From positions 23,771 to 87,770 of the forward strand of contig NZ_LZKL01000056.1 of the NCBI RefSeq assembly GCF_001668725.1: a stretch of 64,000 nt of DNA, written 5' to 3'. Shown here piece after piece: positions 16,386 to 26,070 of this stretch; the stretch's first letter is position 1, and the number at the start of each line of letters is the position of its first letter. Made by a program: the position numbers and the translations under genes. The notes beneath the pieces are model-generated. The model saw only the letters and a list, made by a program, of their open reading frames with translations. It was not told where the DNA came from and did no database searches. This DNA is from Mycobacterium sp. E787 (lineage in GTDB: Bacteria > Actinomycetota > Actinomycetes > Mycobacteriales > Mycobacteriaceae).

Positions 16386-16414
16386 TAGTGTGCGCAACCT
16401 CACTTTGTATTCGC
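16386..16414. other. attR: element-side arm and core
   Basis: The arm at 16386-16406 is the inverted partner of the arm at 6532-6552 (18 of 21 positions). The core TTCGC follows at 16410-16414 and then host 13E12 sequence. Fusing this end to the other gives an attP with the two arms 12 bp apart, centred on the core. The intervening 16273-16385 should contain the promoter of the DUF2971 gene. Confidence 0.8.
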
Positions 16415-17494
16415 GTAGAGGACGATGCGCTGATCCGGTGAGGCGATGCGGCGCGTTCGCCCGAGATACAAGGGCCGCTCCGAGTGCTCGTCGAACACGG
16501 CCAGATAGTGATAGGCGTGGCTGGCCATCCGGATCAGGTCGCGTATCGGCACCGACGTGCCGCCGCCGGTCACCGCCCGGCCCGCGCCCGACAACAGCTC
16601 CCGCAGCGTGGTCGACACGATGACGGTGACCGGTAATCCGTTGTGCCGGCCCAGCTTAGGATCACCCAGCCGGCCACGCACCAATGCGTTGAGCGCGTCG
16701 TGTTGGCGCTGGGCATGGCTGCGGGTGTCCCTGCGGGCGCGCTCTTCATCGGGTTCGCCGTCGACGCAGGGACTTTCGTCGTCGGGGTTGCACATTCCCG
16801 GCGCCGCGAACCGCGCCAGCCACGCGTCGAGGTTGGCGCGCAGTTCCGGCGACGCCACCAGCTTGCCCAGGCTCATCCCATCGGCCCGTTGGCCACACCA
16901 GGTGAAGCCGCGCTGGCGTGCGCGGTCGGCGTCGGAGTACTTCCCGTCCGGATTGATCAATAGCGAGCACCGGTGCGCCGCCTTCTCCAGCTGGTCGGGG
17001 CGCAACGTCGTCGCCAGCCGCGCCAAGAATCGCTCGGCCTTCTCGACAGTGTCGACCGGCGTCTCGTCGGGCAGGTCGCGGACAAACGTCTGGATCACCC
17101 GCAGGTGCTGACCGTCGAGCATGCCGTCGCGCCACGCCTCCGCGGTGGCCGGCAGCTCCGGTGGCAGTTCCTGACCGGTGGGGGTGAGACGCGGGGAAAG
17201 CTGTCTGGCGTCCCGAAGCCGGCGGTTGGCCTCGGCGGGGCTGATCCGCAGCCAGTCGGCCACCACCTTGTGCACGGTCCCGCCCACGTGTGCGGGGTCC
17301 TCCTTCGCCAGGCCGGCGATCGCATCGTGGTTCGCCGCGACTTGGCGGCGGATTGCCGTCTCCCGCCGCTCCAGCGCGCGCAGTCGGACCGCGGGCGGCA
17401 GGCCATCGAGATTTCGTTGGGCGATCGCTGCCACGGCCGCGTCAAGCGCGTCCAATTCGGCGGCCATGTCCGCCGGCATGTCGATCGAACCCAT
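16400..17494 (-). pseudogene. 13E12-family DUF222/HNH protein, N-terminal part truncated by element insertion
   Basis: From ATG 17494 the minus strand encodes about 360 residues of the DUF222 domain of the 13E12 family (LPPAVRLRALERRETAIRRQVAANH ... VADWLRISPAEANRRLRDA). It ends with YLGRTRRIASPDQRIVLYA. After the TTCGC core the frame runs only three more codons (NTK) into the element before a TGA. The HNH half is at 6243-6527. The restored protein would have about 454 residues, a normal length. The truncated DUF222 part might still be expressed. Proteins of this family are repeated in mycobacterial genomes and their role is unclear. Confidence 0.9.
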
Positions 17495-17587
17495 GTTCGA
17501 ATTGTATTGCGCAGGTCCGACGCTGGCGGTCGGCAAAGGCGGCCTTGTGGATGAACATCGAACTGTGGACAAAACCGAGCGGACTAG

Positions 17588-18782
<1,195 letters not shown>

Positions 18783-18786
<4 letters not shown>

Positions 18787-19241
18787 GCAAGACGCTGCTG
18801 ATCGTGCACCACACGCCGTCCCCGCATACCCAGGAGATGTTCGAGGCCGTGCTGTCCGGCGCGACCGACCCCGAGATCGAGGGGGTGGAGGTGGTGCGAC
18901 GGCCCGCACTCACCCTGTCGCCGGCCGACATGCTCGAGGCCGACGGCTACCTGCTGGGCACGCCGGCCAACCTGGGCTACATGAGCGGCGCCCTCAAGCA
19001 CGCGTTCGACGTCTGCTACTACCCGTGCCTCGATGCGACGCGGGGGCGGCCGTTCGGCGTCTACCTGCACGGCAACGAGGGCACCGAGGGCGCCGAGCGC
19101 GGCATCGAGGCCATCACGACCGGGCTGGGGTGGACGAAATCGGCTGAGACGGTGGTGGTTTCGGGAAAGCCCGGCAAGGCCGACCTGGAAGCGTGCTGGG
19201 AACTCGGGGCGACGGTCGCCGCGCGGCTTATGGAGGGATGA
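18783..19241 (+). CDS. Flavodoxin-like protein, Rv2771c-like
   Basis: The 152-residue protein has a flavodoxin/NADPH-quinone-reductase-like fold. It starts TLLIVHHTPSPHTQEMFEAVLSG (a phosphate-binding loop position), then DGYLLGTPANLGYMSGALKHAFD and PFGVYLHGNEGTEGAERGIEAI. Such proteins bind FMN and transfer electrons. It is the last gene of the dapB operon, with a 4-bp overlap. It converges with the thioesterase gene, 1 bp apart. The natural partner is unknown. Confidence 0.85.
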
Positions 19242-19242
19242 G

Positions 19243-20052
19243 CTACCGATAGGCCGGCTGGAACGCCTCGGCGGGCTGGGCCAGCGCCAGCGCCGTGCTG
19301 GAGCCGATCGGCCCGTGCCGATCGAACAGGGTCGCGGTGCCGGTCGCGACACCCGCTGTGCCGTAGTGGCTCTGGGCCGCCAGGCCGAGGAACTCGCCGT
19401 CCGGCAGGCGGCTCGCGGTGACGGTGTAGTCGGCGTTGATGTAGCGCAAACCGCCAGTGCCCCAATGAGTCAGCGAACTCGTGATGTCGCCGACGAACGC
19501 CAGGCGGGTGAAGGGTGTGAGCGGGTGGCCCTGCACCATCGGGCGGAACAACCGCGTCCACGCGAACTTCTGCGAGTGGGCCTGTTCCCATTCGCCCGCC
19601 GCGATGCCGGGGCTGCCCGAAAGCGTGGCGCCGTACCCCCAGATGAGGAACGGCAAGTCGGTCGGGAAGCCGTCGGAGTCCGCCGGAAGCGGCGGCATCT
19701 CGACCGGGCCGGACCACACCTGACCGGCGGGGTGGTCTCCTCGCCGCAGGAACAGCGCGCTGGCCCGCGCGACGGTCCGCCCATCCTGCAGCAGCGCGGC
19801 GTCGACGAGTTTGATGCGCCGGCCTTCCCGCTGCACCGACGTCTCGATCCGCACCGGCTCGGGCAGGACCGGGCGCAACAGGTCGACCGTCAGCCGGGCG
19901 GGCTGCAGGTCCGGATCGAGCCCGGATCGCTCGATGCCGAACGCCAGCAGGCCGCCGACGTTCTGGCCGCCCAGTGCCGCGCCCCACGGTCCCCGCGTCA
20001 TCGCGCCCGGCAGGTAGGAGTCGCCGTCGACAGTGAAGAATGCCTCGGGCAT
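19243..20052 (-). CDS. Acyl-CoA thioesterase-like protein (double hotdog)
   Basis: About 269 residues. The sequence has two hotdog halves: FFTVDGDSYLPGAMTRGPWGAALGGQNVGGLLAFGIER at the N-terminus, and WTRLFRPMVQGHPLTPFTRLAFVGDITSSLTHWG in the second half. This is as in the TesB-like thioesterase family found beside fatty-acid genes in mycobacteria. These hydrolyse acyl-CoA to free acid and CoA. ATG at 20052 was chosen because a GAGGA lies upstream; a GTG at 20076 is an in-frame alternative. The gene is divergent from an acyl-CoA synthetase 63 bp away, so the pair balances activation and release of acyl-CoA. Confidence 0.78.
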   Translation of the reverse strand: MPEAFFTVDGDSYLPGAMTRGPWGAALGGQNVGGLLAFGIERSGLDPDLQPARLTVDLLRPVLPEPVRIETSVQREGRRIKLVDAALLQDGRTVARASALFLRRGDHPAGQVWSGPVEMPPLPADSDGFPTDLPFLIWGYGATLSGSPGIAAGEWEQAHSQKFAWTRLFRPMVQGHPLTPFTRLAFVGDITSSLTHWGTGGLRYINADYTVTASRLPDGEFLGLAAQSHYGTAGVATGTATLFDRHGPIGSSTALALAQPAEAFQPAYR

Positions 20053-20115
20053 GATGGCGGAATCCTCGATCGTCACCGCTATCACGATAGGACAGGGGGA
20101 TAGCAAGGACCGGGC

Positions 20116-21660
20116 ATGCCTGAAGTGATCGAAATCTCGCGCCGCCACAACCCATTCCCGGCAGACCCGACAGTGGGCGTGTCCCGCGACGCCGACGGCA
20201 TCCCGCGCTACGACCGCCTGCCCGCCACCCTGCTGGACATGCTCGCCGAGCAGGTCGACAACCGCCCCGAGAGCGAGGCCGTGGTCGAGCTCGGCGCCGG
20301 CCGGCTTACCTATCGGCAGCTGTGGGAGCGCGCGGCCCGGGTCGCCGGCGGCCTGCGCGCCGACGGGCTGACCCCGGGCGAACGCGTCGCCGTGCGCTAT
20401 CCGGCGGGGATCGATTGGGTGCTGGCGTTCTGGGGCACGGTGATGGCCGGCGGCGTTGCGGTGGCGGTCAATACGCGCTCGGCGCGACCCGAGGTGGAGT
20501 TCGTCCTGTCCGACTCCGGCGCGCGGGTCGACCTGCCCCCGGACGCGCCGCTGCCCGACGGCAAGCCGTACGTGACCCACGGCCTCGGCCACACGGACAC
20601 GGCCGCCCTGTTCTACACCTCGGGCACCACCGGACACCCCAAGGGCGTGCCGACCACCCACGAGGCGTTCGTGACCAACACCGAGAACGCGATCCGCTGC
20701 CTGGAGCAGCCCAGGGACCTCGGCGAGGGGATGCGCACTCTCATCTCGGTGCCGCTGTTCCATGTGACCGGGTGCAATTCACAGCTTTTGGCGGCGATGC
20801 GGCTGGGGGGCGCGTCGGTGATCATGCCCGCGCTCAACCTCGACGAATTGATCGCCACGCTGGCCGCGGAGCGCATCTCGGTCATGGTGACCGTCCCGGC
20901 GATCTACGCGCTGATGTTGCGGCACAAGGCCCTTGCCGGGGCCGACGTGTCGGGCGTGCGCTGGGTGGGCTACGGGGGAGCTCCCATCGCGCCGTCGCTG
21001 GTGAGGTCGGTCAAGCGGACCTTCCCGCACGCCACGGTGTTCAACGGGTACGGGATGACCGAGTCCGCCTCGCTGATGACCGTCCTGCCGGACCGCGACG
21101 CCGTCGAGCACGCCGACTCCGTCGGGTTCGCCGTCCCTTCGGTGGACCTCGGCCTGGTCCCGTTCGGCGGCGACGAGCCGGGGGTGGGCGAGCTGGTCGC
21201 GCGCGGCGCCAATATCACTGCGGGCTACTGGAACCGGCCGGACGCCAGTGCCGCCACCTTCGCCGACGGCTGGCTGCACACCGGCGACGTGGTCCGCGTC
21301 GACGACGCCGGGCGGGTGCACATCGTCGACCGGCTCAAGGACATCATCAACCGGGGTGGCGAGAACATCTCCAGCGTCGAGGTCGAGGCGGCGCTGCTCT
21401 CGGCGCCCAACGTCGCCGACGCCTGCGTGCTGGCCGTGCCCGACGACGTCATGGGGGAGAAGGTCGGCGCCGTCCTCGTCGCCGGCGACGGCGAGATCGA
21501 TGTGCGGGCGGTGCTGGACCACTGCCGCGAACAGTTGGCCGACTTCAAGGTCCCGCAGTACGTCACCGTGCTGGGGGAGGCGTTGCCGCGCAATGCCGGC
21601 GGCAAACTGCTCAAGGGCGAGCTGCGCGGGCAGGTGCGCTGGGGGGACCCGCTCCGATGA
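20116..21660 (+). CDS. Acyl-CoA synthetase / AMP-dependent ligase (FadD-like)
   Basis: The 514-residue enzyme belongs to the adenylate-forming family. Visible are the P-loop YTSGTTGHPKG at 167-177, the A5 motif NGYGMTES around 310-317, the GWLHTGDVVRVDD hinge region, DRLKDIINRGGENIS, and the terminal NAGGKLLKGEL with the catalytic lysine. It activates a carboxylic acid to acyl-AMP and then acyl-CoA. Its stop overlaps the start of the acyl-CoA carboxylase gene (ATGA), so the product is probably passed to that enzyme. Chain-length preference cannot be read from the sequence. Confidence 0.9.
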   Translation: MPEVIEISRRHNPFPADPTVGVSRDADGIPRYDRLPATLLDMLAEQVDNRPESEAVVELGAGRLTYRQLWERAARVAGGLRADGLTPGERVAVRYPAGIDWVLAFWGTVMAGGVAVAVNTRSARPEVEFVLSDSGARVDLPPDAPLPDGKPYVTHGLGHTDTAALFYTSGTTGHPKGVPTTHEAFVTNTENAIRCLEQPRDLGEGMRTLISVPLFHVTGCNSQLLAAMRLGGASVIMPALNLDELIATLAAERISVMVTVPAIYALMLRHKALAGADVSGVRWVGYGGAPIAPSLVRSVKRTFPHATVFNGYGMTESASLMTVLPDRDAVEHADSVGFAVPSVDLGLVPFGGDEPGVGELVARGANITAGYWNRPDASAATFADGWLHTGDVVRVDDAGRVHIVDRLKDIINRGGENISSVEVEAALLSAPNVADACVLAVPDDVMGEKVGAVLVAGDGEIDVRAVLDHCREQLADFKVPQYVTVLGEALPRNAGGKLLKGELRGQVRWGDPLR

Positions 21661-24600
21661 GCGCCCCCCTGCTGATCGCCAACCGGGGCGAGATCGCGCT
21701 CCGGATCATCCGCACCGCAACGGAACTGGGCGTCCGTACGGTCGCGGTGTACGCCGAGGACGACGCCGACAGCCCCCACGTGCACGCCGCCGACGAGGCG
21801 ATTCCGCTGCCGGGCGCCGGCCCGGCGGCCTACCTGGATCATGCCGAGCTGCTGGCGGCGGCCAAGAAGTCCGGCGCCGAGCTGATCCACCCCGGTTACG
21901 GATTCCTCAGCGAGAATGCCGAATTCGCCCGTGCCTGCGCGGCGGCCGGCTGTACGTTTGCCGGGCCCGGCGCCGAGGTTCTCGAGTTGGTCGGCAACAA
22001 GGCGTCGGCCCGGGCCGCGGCGGTCGCGGCCGGCGTACCGGTGCTGCCGGCCACGGAAGGGCCCAGCGGCGTCGGCGACATCAAGGCGTTTCTGGCGGCC
22101 CGCGGCGGCGCCGTGATGATCAAGGCCCTCGCCGGCGGCGGCGGCCGGGGCATGCGGAAGGTGACCGGCGCCGATCAGGTCGACCACGCCTACCAGCAGT
22201 GCGCCGCCGAGGCGCACCTCGGCTTCGGTGACCCCGCGCTGTTCGCCGAGGCGGTCCTGCCCGCGGCCCGGCACATCGAGGTTCAGGTCGTCGGCGCGCC
22301 GGCCGGCCACCAGACGCACGCGCTGGCGCTCGGCGACCGCGACTGCAGCGTCCAGCGGCGCTACCAGAAGCTGGTGGAAATCGCTCCGGCCCAAGGGCTT
22401 TCGGACGACCTGCGCCGCGCCCTGCACCGGGCGGCGGCGCGCCTGTGCGCCAGGGTCGGGCTGCGCGGGCTGGCCACCGTCGAATTCCTGGTCGCCGGCG
22501 AGGAGTTCGTGTTCCTCGAGGTCAACCCCCGCATCCAGGTCGAGCACACCATAACCGAGGAAACCACCGGCGTGGACCTGGTGGCCGCGCAGCTGGCCAT
22601 CGCCCGCGGAGCGTCCCACTACCAGCTCGGTCTCCCCGCCGGAATCGCCTCGGACGGAAACGAAGTCATCGGCGAGCCGGCCGCCCCGCGCGGCATCGCG
22701 ATTCAGGCCCGGGTCAACACGGAGACCCTCGCCGCCGACGGCACGGTGGCGCCGGCCGCGGGCGCCCTGACGGTGTTCTCGCCGCCGAGCGGTCCCGGCG
22801 TGCGCGTCGACACCTATGGCCGGCCGGGCCTGGTCATCAGCCCGCGGTACGACTCGCTGCTGGCCAAGGTCGTCGTCCACGTGCACGGGTCCTCAGTGCA
22901 GGCGGCGGTGCGCAAGGCCCGCACCGCCCTGGGCGAATTCGGCATCGAGGGGGTTCGCACGAACCTCGAGTTGCTGCGGGAACTGTTGTCGGACAGCCAG
23001 CTTGAAGCCGGCTGGGTGACGACGGACTTCGTCGACGAGAAGCTGCCCGAGCTGGCCGCCGCCGCGCTGTCCCACCAGCACGACGTCCGTGCGGCACCGG
23101 TCGAGCTCTACCCCGGGGAGGAGGCGCTGCGCGCACAATTGGCCGGCACCGTGGTCGAGGTGGCGGCCGAAGGCGAGGAGATCGCCGCCGGCGGCCAGGT
23201 CGTCGTCCTGGAGGCGATGAAGATGCAGCATGTGCTCGCCGCGCCCGACACGCTGCGGACGGTGCGAAGCCTGGTGGCGCCCGGCCAGGTCGTCGGAACC
23301 GGCGATCCCCTGGTCGTGTTCACCCGCACGGGGGCCGGAGCCGACGACGAGTTCCACTCGGCAGTAATGGATCTCGACCGGCCCCGCGCCGACCTCGACG
23401 AGGTGGTACACCGGCACCTGCTCACCCTCGACGAGGGCCGGCCGGCGGCGGTGGCCAAGCGGCACGAGCGAGGCCGGCGCACCGCCCGTGAGAACATCGC
23501 CGACCTGGTGGACCCGGGCAGCTTCGTCGAGTACGGCGCGCTGGCGATCGCCGCCCAGCGCAGCCGGCGCTCCGAAGATGACCTGATCGCCAACACCCCG
23601 GCCGACGGCCTGGTCGCCGGGCTTGCCACCATCGGCGGCGCCGCGGCCGTCGTGGTGTCCTACGACTACACCGTGCTGGCCGGAACGCAGGGCATGCGCA
23701 ACCACGCCAAGACCGACCGCGTCTTCGAGCTCGCCACCCGAAAACGCCTGCCGGTGGTGCTGTTTGCCGAAGGCGGCGGCGGCCGGCCCGGTGACACGGA
23801 CGTCGGCGGTGCCGCCGGGCTCGACGTGCCGACCTTCCGGATGCTCGCCGCGCTGAACGGACGGGTGCCGTTGGTGTCGATAGTCTCCGGCCGCTGCTTC
23901 GCCGGCAACGCCGCGCTCGCCGGGGTGTGCGACGTGATCATCGCGACGCCCGACGCCAACATCGGCATGGGCGGGCCGGCCATGATCGAGGGCGGCGGGC
24001 TGGGCGTGTACCCGCCGGAGGCGATCGGGCCGGTCGACGTGCAGCGGCACAACGGCGTCGTCAGCGTGGTGGCCCGCGACGAGCCGCACGCGGTGGCGCT
24101 CGCCAAACAATATCTGTCCTACTTCCGTGGTCCGCTCGGCGACTGGGCGGCGCCCGATCCGCGGCTCGCCCGACATGTGGTGCCGCAGAACCGATTACGC
24201 GCCTACGACGTGCACCGCGCGATCGCGTCTGTCGTCGACGTCGGTTCGGTGCTGGAGCTGCGACCCGACTACGGCGTCGGGATCGTCACCGCGCTGGTGC
24301 GCGTCGAGGGCGTGGCATACGGGCTGATCGCCAACAGCACCCACCACCTCGGCGGCGCCATCGACGCCGAGGCCGCCGACAAGGCGGGCGACTTCCTGGC
24401 CCTGTGCGAGTCGTTCCAATTGCCGGTGATATCGCTCTGCGACACACCGGGATTCATGGTGGGTCCGGACGCGGAGAGGGAGGCCGCCGTCCGCCGCTTC
24501 GGCCGGATGTTCGTCCTCGGCGCCCGGCTGACGGTGCCGCTGGGAATGATCATCCTGCGCAAGGGTTATGGCCTGGGCGCGATGGCGATGGCCGGTGGCT

Positions 24601-24863
24601 CCTTTCGCGCGCCCCGCTTCACGGTGGCCTGGCCGACCGGCGAGATCGGCGGCATGGGCCTGGAGGGCGCCGTGCGGCTCGGTTTCAGCAAGGAGCTCGC
24701 CGCGGAGGCGGATCCCGTTGCGCGCGAACAGCTCTTCGACAAGCTTGTGGCGGCGGCCTACCAGCACGGCAAGGCGCTGCGGTCGGCCACCACGTTCGAA
24801 CTCGACGACGTCATCGACCCCGCGGACTCCCGGGCCTGGATCGCCAGGCTACCGGGAGGCTGA
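21657..24863 (+). CDS. Single-chain long-chain acyl-CoA carboxylase (BC-BCCP-CT)
   Basis: All catalytic parts of a biotin-dependent carboxylase are on one 1068-residue chain. Residues 1-about 440 are biotin carboxylase (IANRGEIALRIIRTA; ATP-grasp loop ALAGGGGRGMRKV; EVNPRIQVEHTITEE). About 480-560 is the biotin carrier domain, with EAMKMQ and biotinylated Lys522. From about 570 a carboxyltransferase with both N and C halves follows (PADGLVAGLATIGGAAAVVVSYDYTVLAGTQG; GYGLGAMAMAGGS). This architecture is that of LCC, characterised from M. avium subsp. paratuberculosis as a homo-hexamer that carboxylates long-chain acyl-CoAs. Most mycobacterial carboxylases split these domains over AccA and AccD. 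Confidence 0.93.
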   Translation: MSAPLLIANRGEIALRIIRTATELGVRTVAVYAEDDADSPHVHAADEAIPLPGAGPAAYLDHAELLAAAKKSGAELIHPGYGFLSENAEFARACAAAGCTFAGPGAEVLELVGNKASARAAAVAAGVPVLPATEGPSGVGDIKAFLAARGGAVMIKALAGGGGRGMRKVTGADQVDHAYQQCAAEAHLGFGDPALFAEAVLPAARHIEVQVVGAPAGHQTHALALGDRDCSVQRRYQKLVEIAPAQGLSDDLRRALHRAAARLCARVGLRGLATVEFLVAGEEFVFLEVNPRIQVEHTITEETTGVDLVAAQLAIARGASHYQLGLPAGIASDGNEVIGEPAAPRGIAIQARVNTETLAADGTVAPAAGALTVFSPPSGPGVRVDTYGRPGLVISPRYDSLLAKVVVHVHGSSVQAAVRKARTALGEFGIEGVRTNLELLRELLSDSQLEAGWVTTDFVDEKLPELAAAALSHQHDVRAAPVELYPGEEALRAQLAGTVVEVAAEGEEIAAGGQVVVLEAMKMQHVLAAPDTLRTVRSLVAPGQVVGTGDPLVVFTRTGAGADDEFHSAVMDLDRPRADLDEVVHRHLLTLDEGRPAAVAKRHERGRRTARENIADLVDPGSFVEYGALAIAAQRSRRSEDDLIANTPADGLVAGLATIGGAAAVVVSYDYTVLAGTQGMRNHAKTDRVFELATRKRLPVVLFAEGGGGRPGDTDVGGAAGLDVPTFRMLAALNGRVPLVSIVSGRCFAGNAALAGVCDVIIATPDANIGMGGPAMIEGGGLGVYPPEAIGPVDVQRHNGVVSVVARDEPHAVALAKQYLSYFRGPLGDWAAPDPRLARHVVPQNRLRAYDVHRAIASVVDVGSVLELRPDYGVGIVTALVRVEGVAYGLIANSTHHLGGAIDAEAADKAGDFLALCESFQLPVISLCDTPGFMVGPDAEREAAVRRFGRMFVLGARLTVPLGMIILRKGYGLGAMAMAGGSFRAPRFTVAWPTGEIGGMGLEGAVRLGFSKELAAEADPVAREQLFDKLVAAAYQHGKALRSATTFELDDVIDPADSRAWIARLPGG

Positions 24864-24876
24864 GGGTCGACGCGTG

Positions 24877-25224
24877 TTATCCGTGGCCCGAACCGCAGCC
24901 GACGCCCGGCAGGCAGCCCGTGCCGCCAGGAACGCCGCCGGGCCCGGCGAACTGCCCGCCGGAGCCGCAGCCGACACCCGGCACGCAGCCCTGCCCGCCG
25001 GGGCCGCCGCCGGGCCCCTGGTTCTGCCCGCCCGAGCCGCAGTTGCCGTTGGCGTCGCAGCCGCCGCCGCCCGGGTCGTCCTTGATGACGACGTGCGTGG
25101 GCGCGGGGGCGGCCGGCGCCGCGGAGGCAACCGGATCGGTCATGGCGATCGGCGCGGCCGCGATCGCCGCGGCGGCCGCCCCGCCCACCACCAGTCTTTT
25201 CGCGAGGGTTAATTTCGTGAACAT
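24877..25224 (-). CDS. Small secreted Gly/Pro/Cys-rich repeat protein
   Basis: The 115-residue protein starts at ATG 25224. A signal peptide is clear: a basic start (MFTKLTLAKRL), a hydrophobic Ala-rich core and a likely cleavage after ASA/APA near residues 33-38. The mature part is low-complexity. GCDANGNCGSGGQ, GCVPGVGCGSGGQ and GCLPGVGCGSGHG form three related repeats with paired cysteines spaced by five residues, linked by QGPGGGPGG-type runs. Small secreted proteins of this sort are seen in mycobacteria without known function. It is convergent with the carboxylase gene and divergent from the SDR gene. The cysteine spacing suggests disulfides or metal binding. Confidence 0.7.
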   Translation of the reverse strand: MFTKLTLAKRLVVGGAAAAAIAAAPIAMTDPVASAAPAAPAPTHVVIKDDPGGGGCDANGNCGSGGQNQGPGGGPGGQGCVPGVGCGSGGQFAGPGGVPGGTGCLPGVGCGSGHG

Positions 25225-25302
25225 GCGGGTCGCATACCACCCAGACACGTGTGTAAAACATCCTTGTAGCGAACCGGGCAGCGAACGGGAAGGCACACCG
25301 CG

Positions 25303-26070
25303 ATGACCTCACAGGATTTGACCGGCCGCACGGCCATTATCACCGGCGCGTCGCGGGGGATCGGGCTGGCGATCGCGCAGCAGCTGGCGGCGGCCGGCGC
25401 CGACGTGGTGCTGACCGCCCGCAAACAGGAGGCAGCGGACGCGGCGGCGGCGCAGGTCGGCGAGAAGGCCGTCGGCGTCGGCGCGCACGCCGTCGACGAG
25501 GAGGCCGCGCGACGCTGTGTGGATCTCACGCTGGAGCGCTTCGGCCGCGTCGACATCCTGGTCAACAACGCGGGAACGAATCCGGCGTACGGTCCGCTGA
25601 TCGACCAGGACCACGCCAGGTTCACCAAGATCTTCGACGTCAACCTGTGGGCCCCGCTGCTGTGGACGTCGCTCGTGGTCAAGTCGTGGATGGGCGAGCA
25701 CGGCGGCGCGATCGTGAACACCGCCTCGATCGGCGGCCTGCACCAGTCGCCGGCGATGGGCATGTACAACGCCACCAAGGCCGCGCTGATCCACGCCACC
25801 AAGCAACTGGCGCTGGAACTTTCGCCGCGCGTCCGGGTCAACGCGATCGCGCCGGGTGTGGTGCGCACCAGGCTGGCCGAGGCGCTGTGGAAGGACCACG
25901 AGGACCCGCTGGCGGCGACGATCGCGCTCGGGCGCATCGGTGAGCCGGCCGATGTGGCGGGCGCGGTCGCCTTCCTGGTCTCGGACGCGGCGAGCTGGAT
26001 CACCGGGGAGACGTTGGTGATCGACGGCGGCCTGCTGCTGGGGCCCGCGCAGGGGTTCCAGGCCCCATGA
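25303..26070 (+). CDS. Short-chain dehydrogenase/reductase (FabG-like)
   Basis: The 255-residue classical SDR has the nucleotide loop TGASRGIG at 14-21, NNAGTN near 90, the active-site region NTASIGGL ... YNATKAALIHATKQ and the terminal ASWITGETLVIDGG. It oxidises or reduces a hydroxyacyl or keto substrate with NAD(P). It overlaps the following acyl-CoA dehydrogenase by 4 bp, which points to a beta-oxidation-like job: a dehydrogenase working on the 3-hydroxyacyl stage. Confidence 0.9.
   Translation: MTSQDLTGRTAIITGASRGIGLAIAQQLAAAGADVVLTARKQEAADAAAAQVGEKAVGVGAHAVDEEAARRCVDLTLERFGRVDILVNNAGTNPAYGPLIDQDHARFTKIFDVNLWAPLLWTSLVVKSWMGEHGGAIVNTASIGGLHQSPAMGMYNATKAALIHATKQLALELSPRVRVNAIAPGVVRTRLAEALWKDHEDPLAATIALGRIGEPADVAGAVAFLVSDAASWITGETLVIDGGLLLGPAQGFQAP

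Larger units (their letters stand above)
6523..16414 (+). mobile_element. Integrated 9.9-kb phiRv1-like mini-prophage / putative phage satellite
   Basis: The element lies between two TTCGC cores (6523-6527 and 16410-16414) inside a DUF222/HNH gene. Genes in order are: serine integrase, a small protein with C-x-C, a candidate excisionase, a small alpha-helical protein, primase-helicase, HARP/J-domain protein, zinc-ribbon protein, two tiny proteins, a 288-residue unknown, HNH nuclease, two short proteins and TerL. A DUF2971 gene lies on the opposite strand. From the integrase to TerL everything runs in one direction, mostly with overlapping stops and starts. No portal, capsid, protease, tail, holin, lysin or repressor gene is visible, and the space is filled by intact frames, so this is not simple decay. 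Parallels with phiRv1 are its size (about 9-10 kb), REP13E12 target and integrase type. Confidence 0.88.

Noticed and set aside
6523..16414. Integration into a tRNA gene
   Set aside because: There is no tRNA at either junction. Both flanks are 13E12 coding sequence and the integrase is a serine type.
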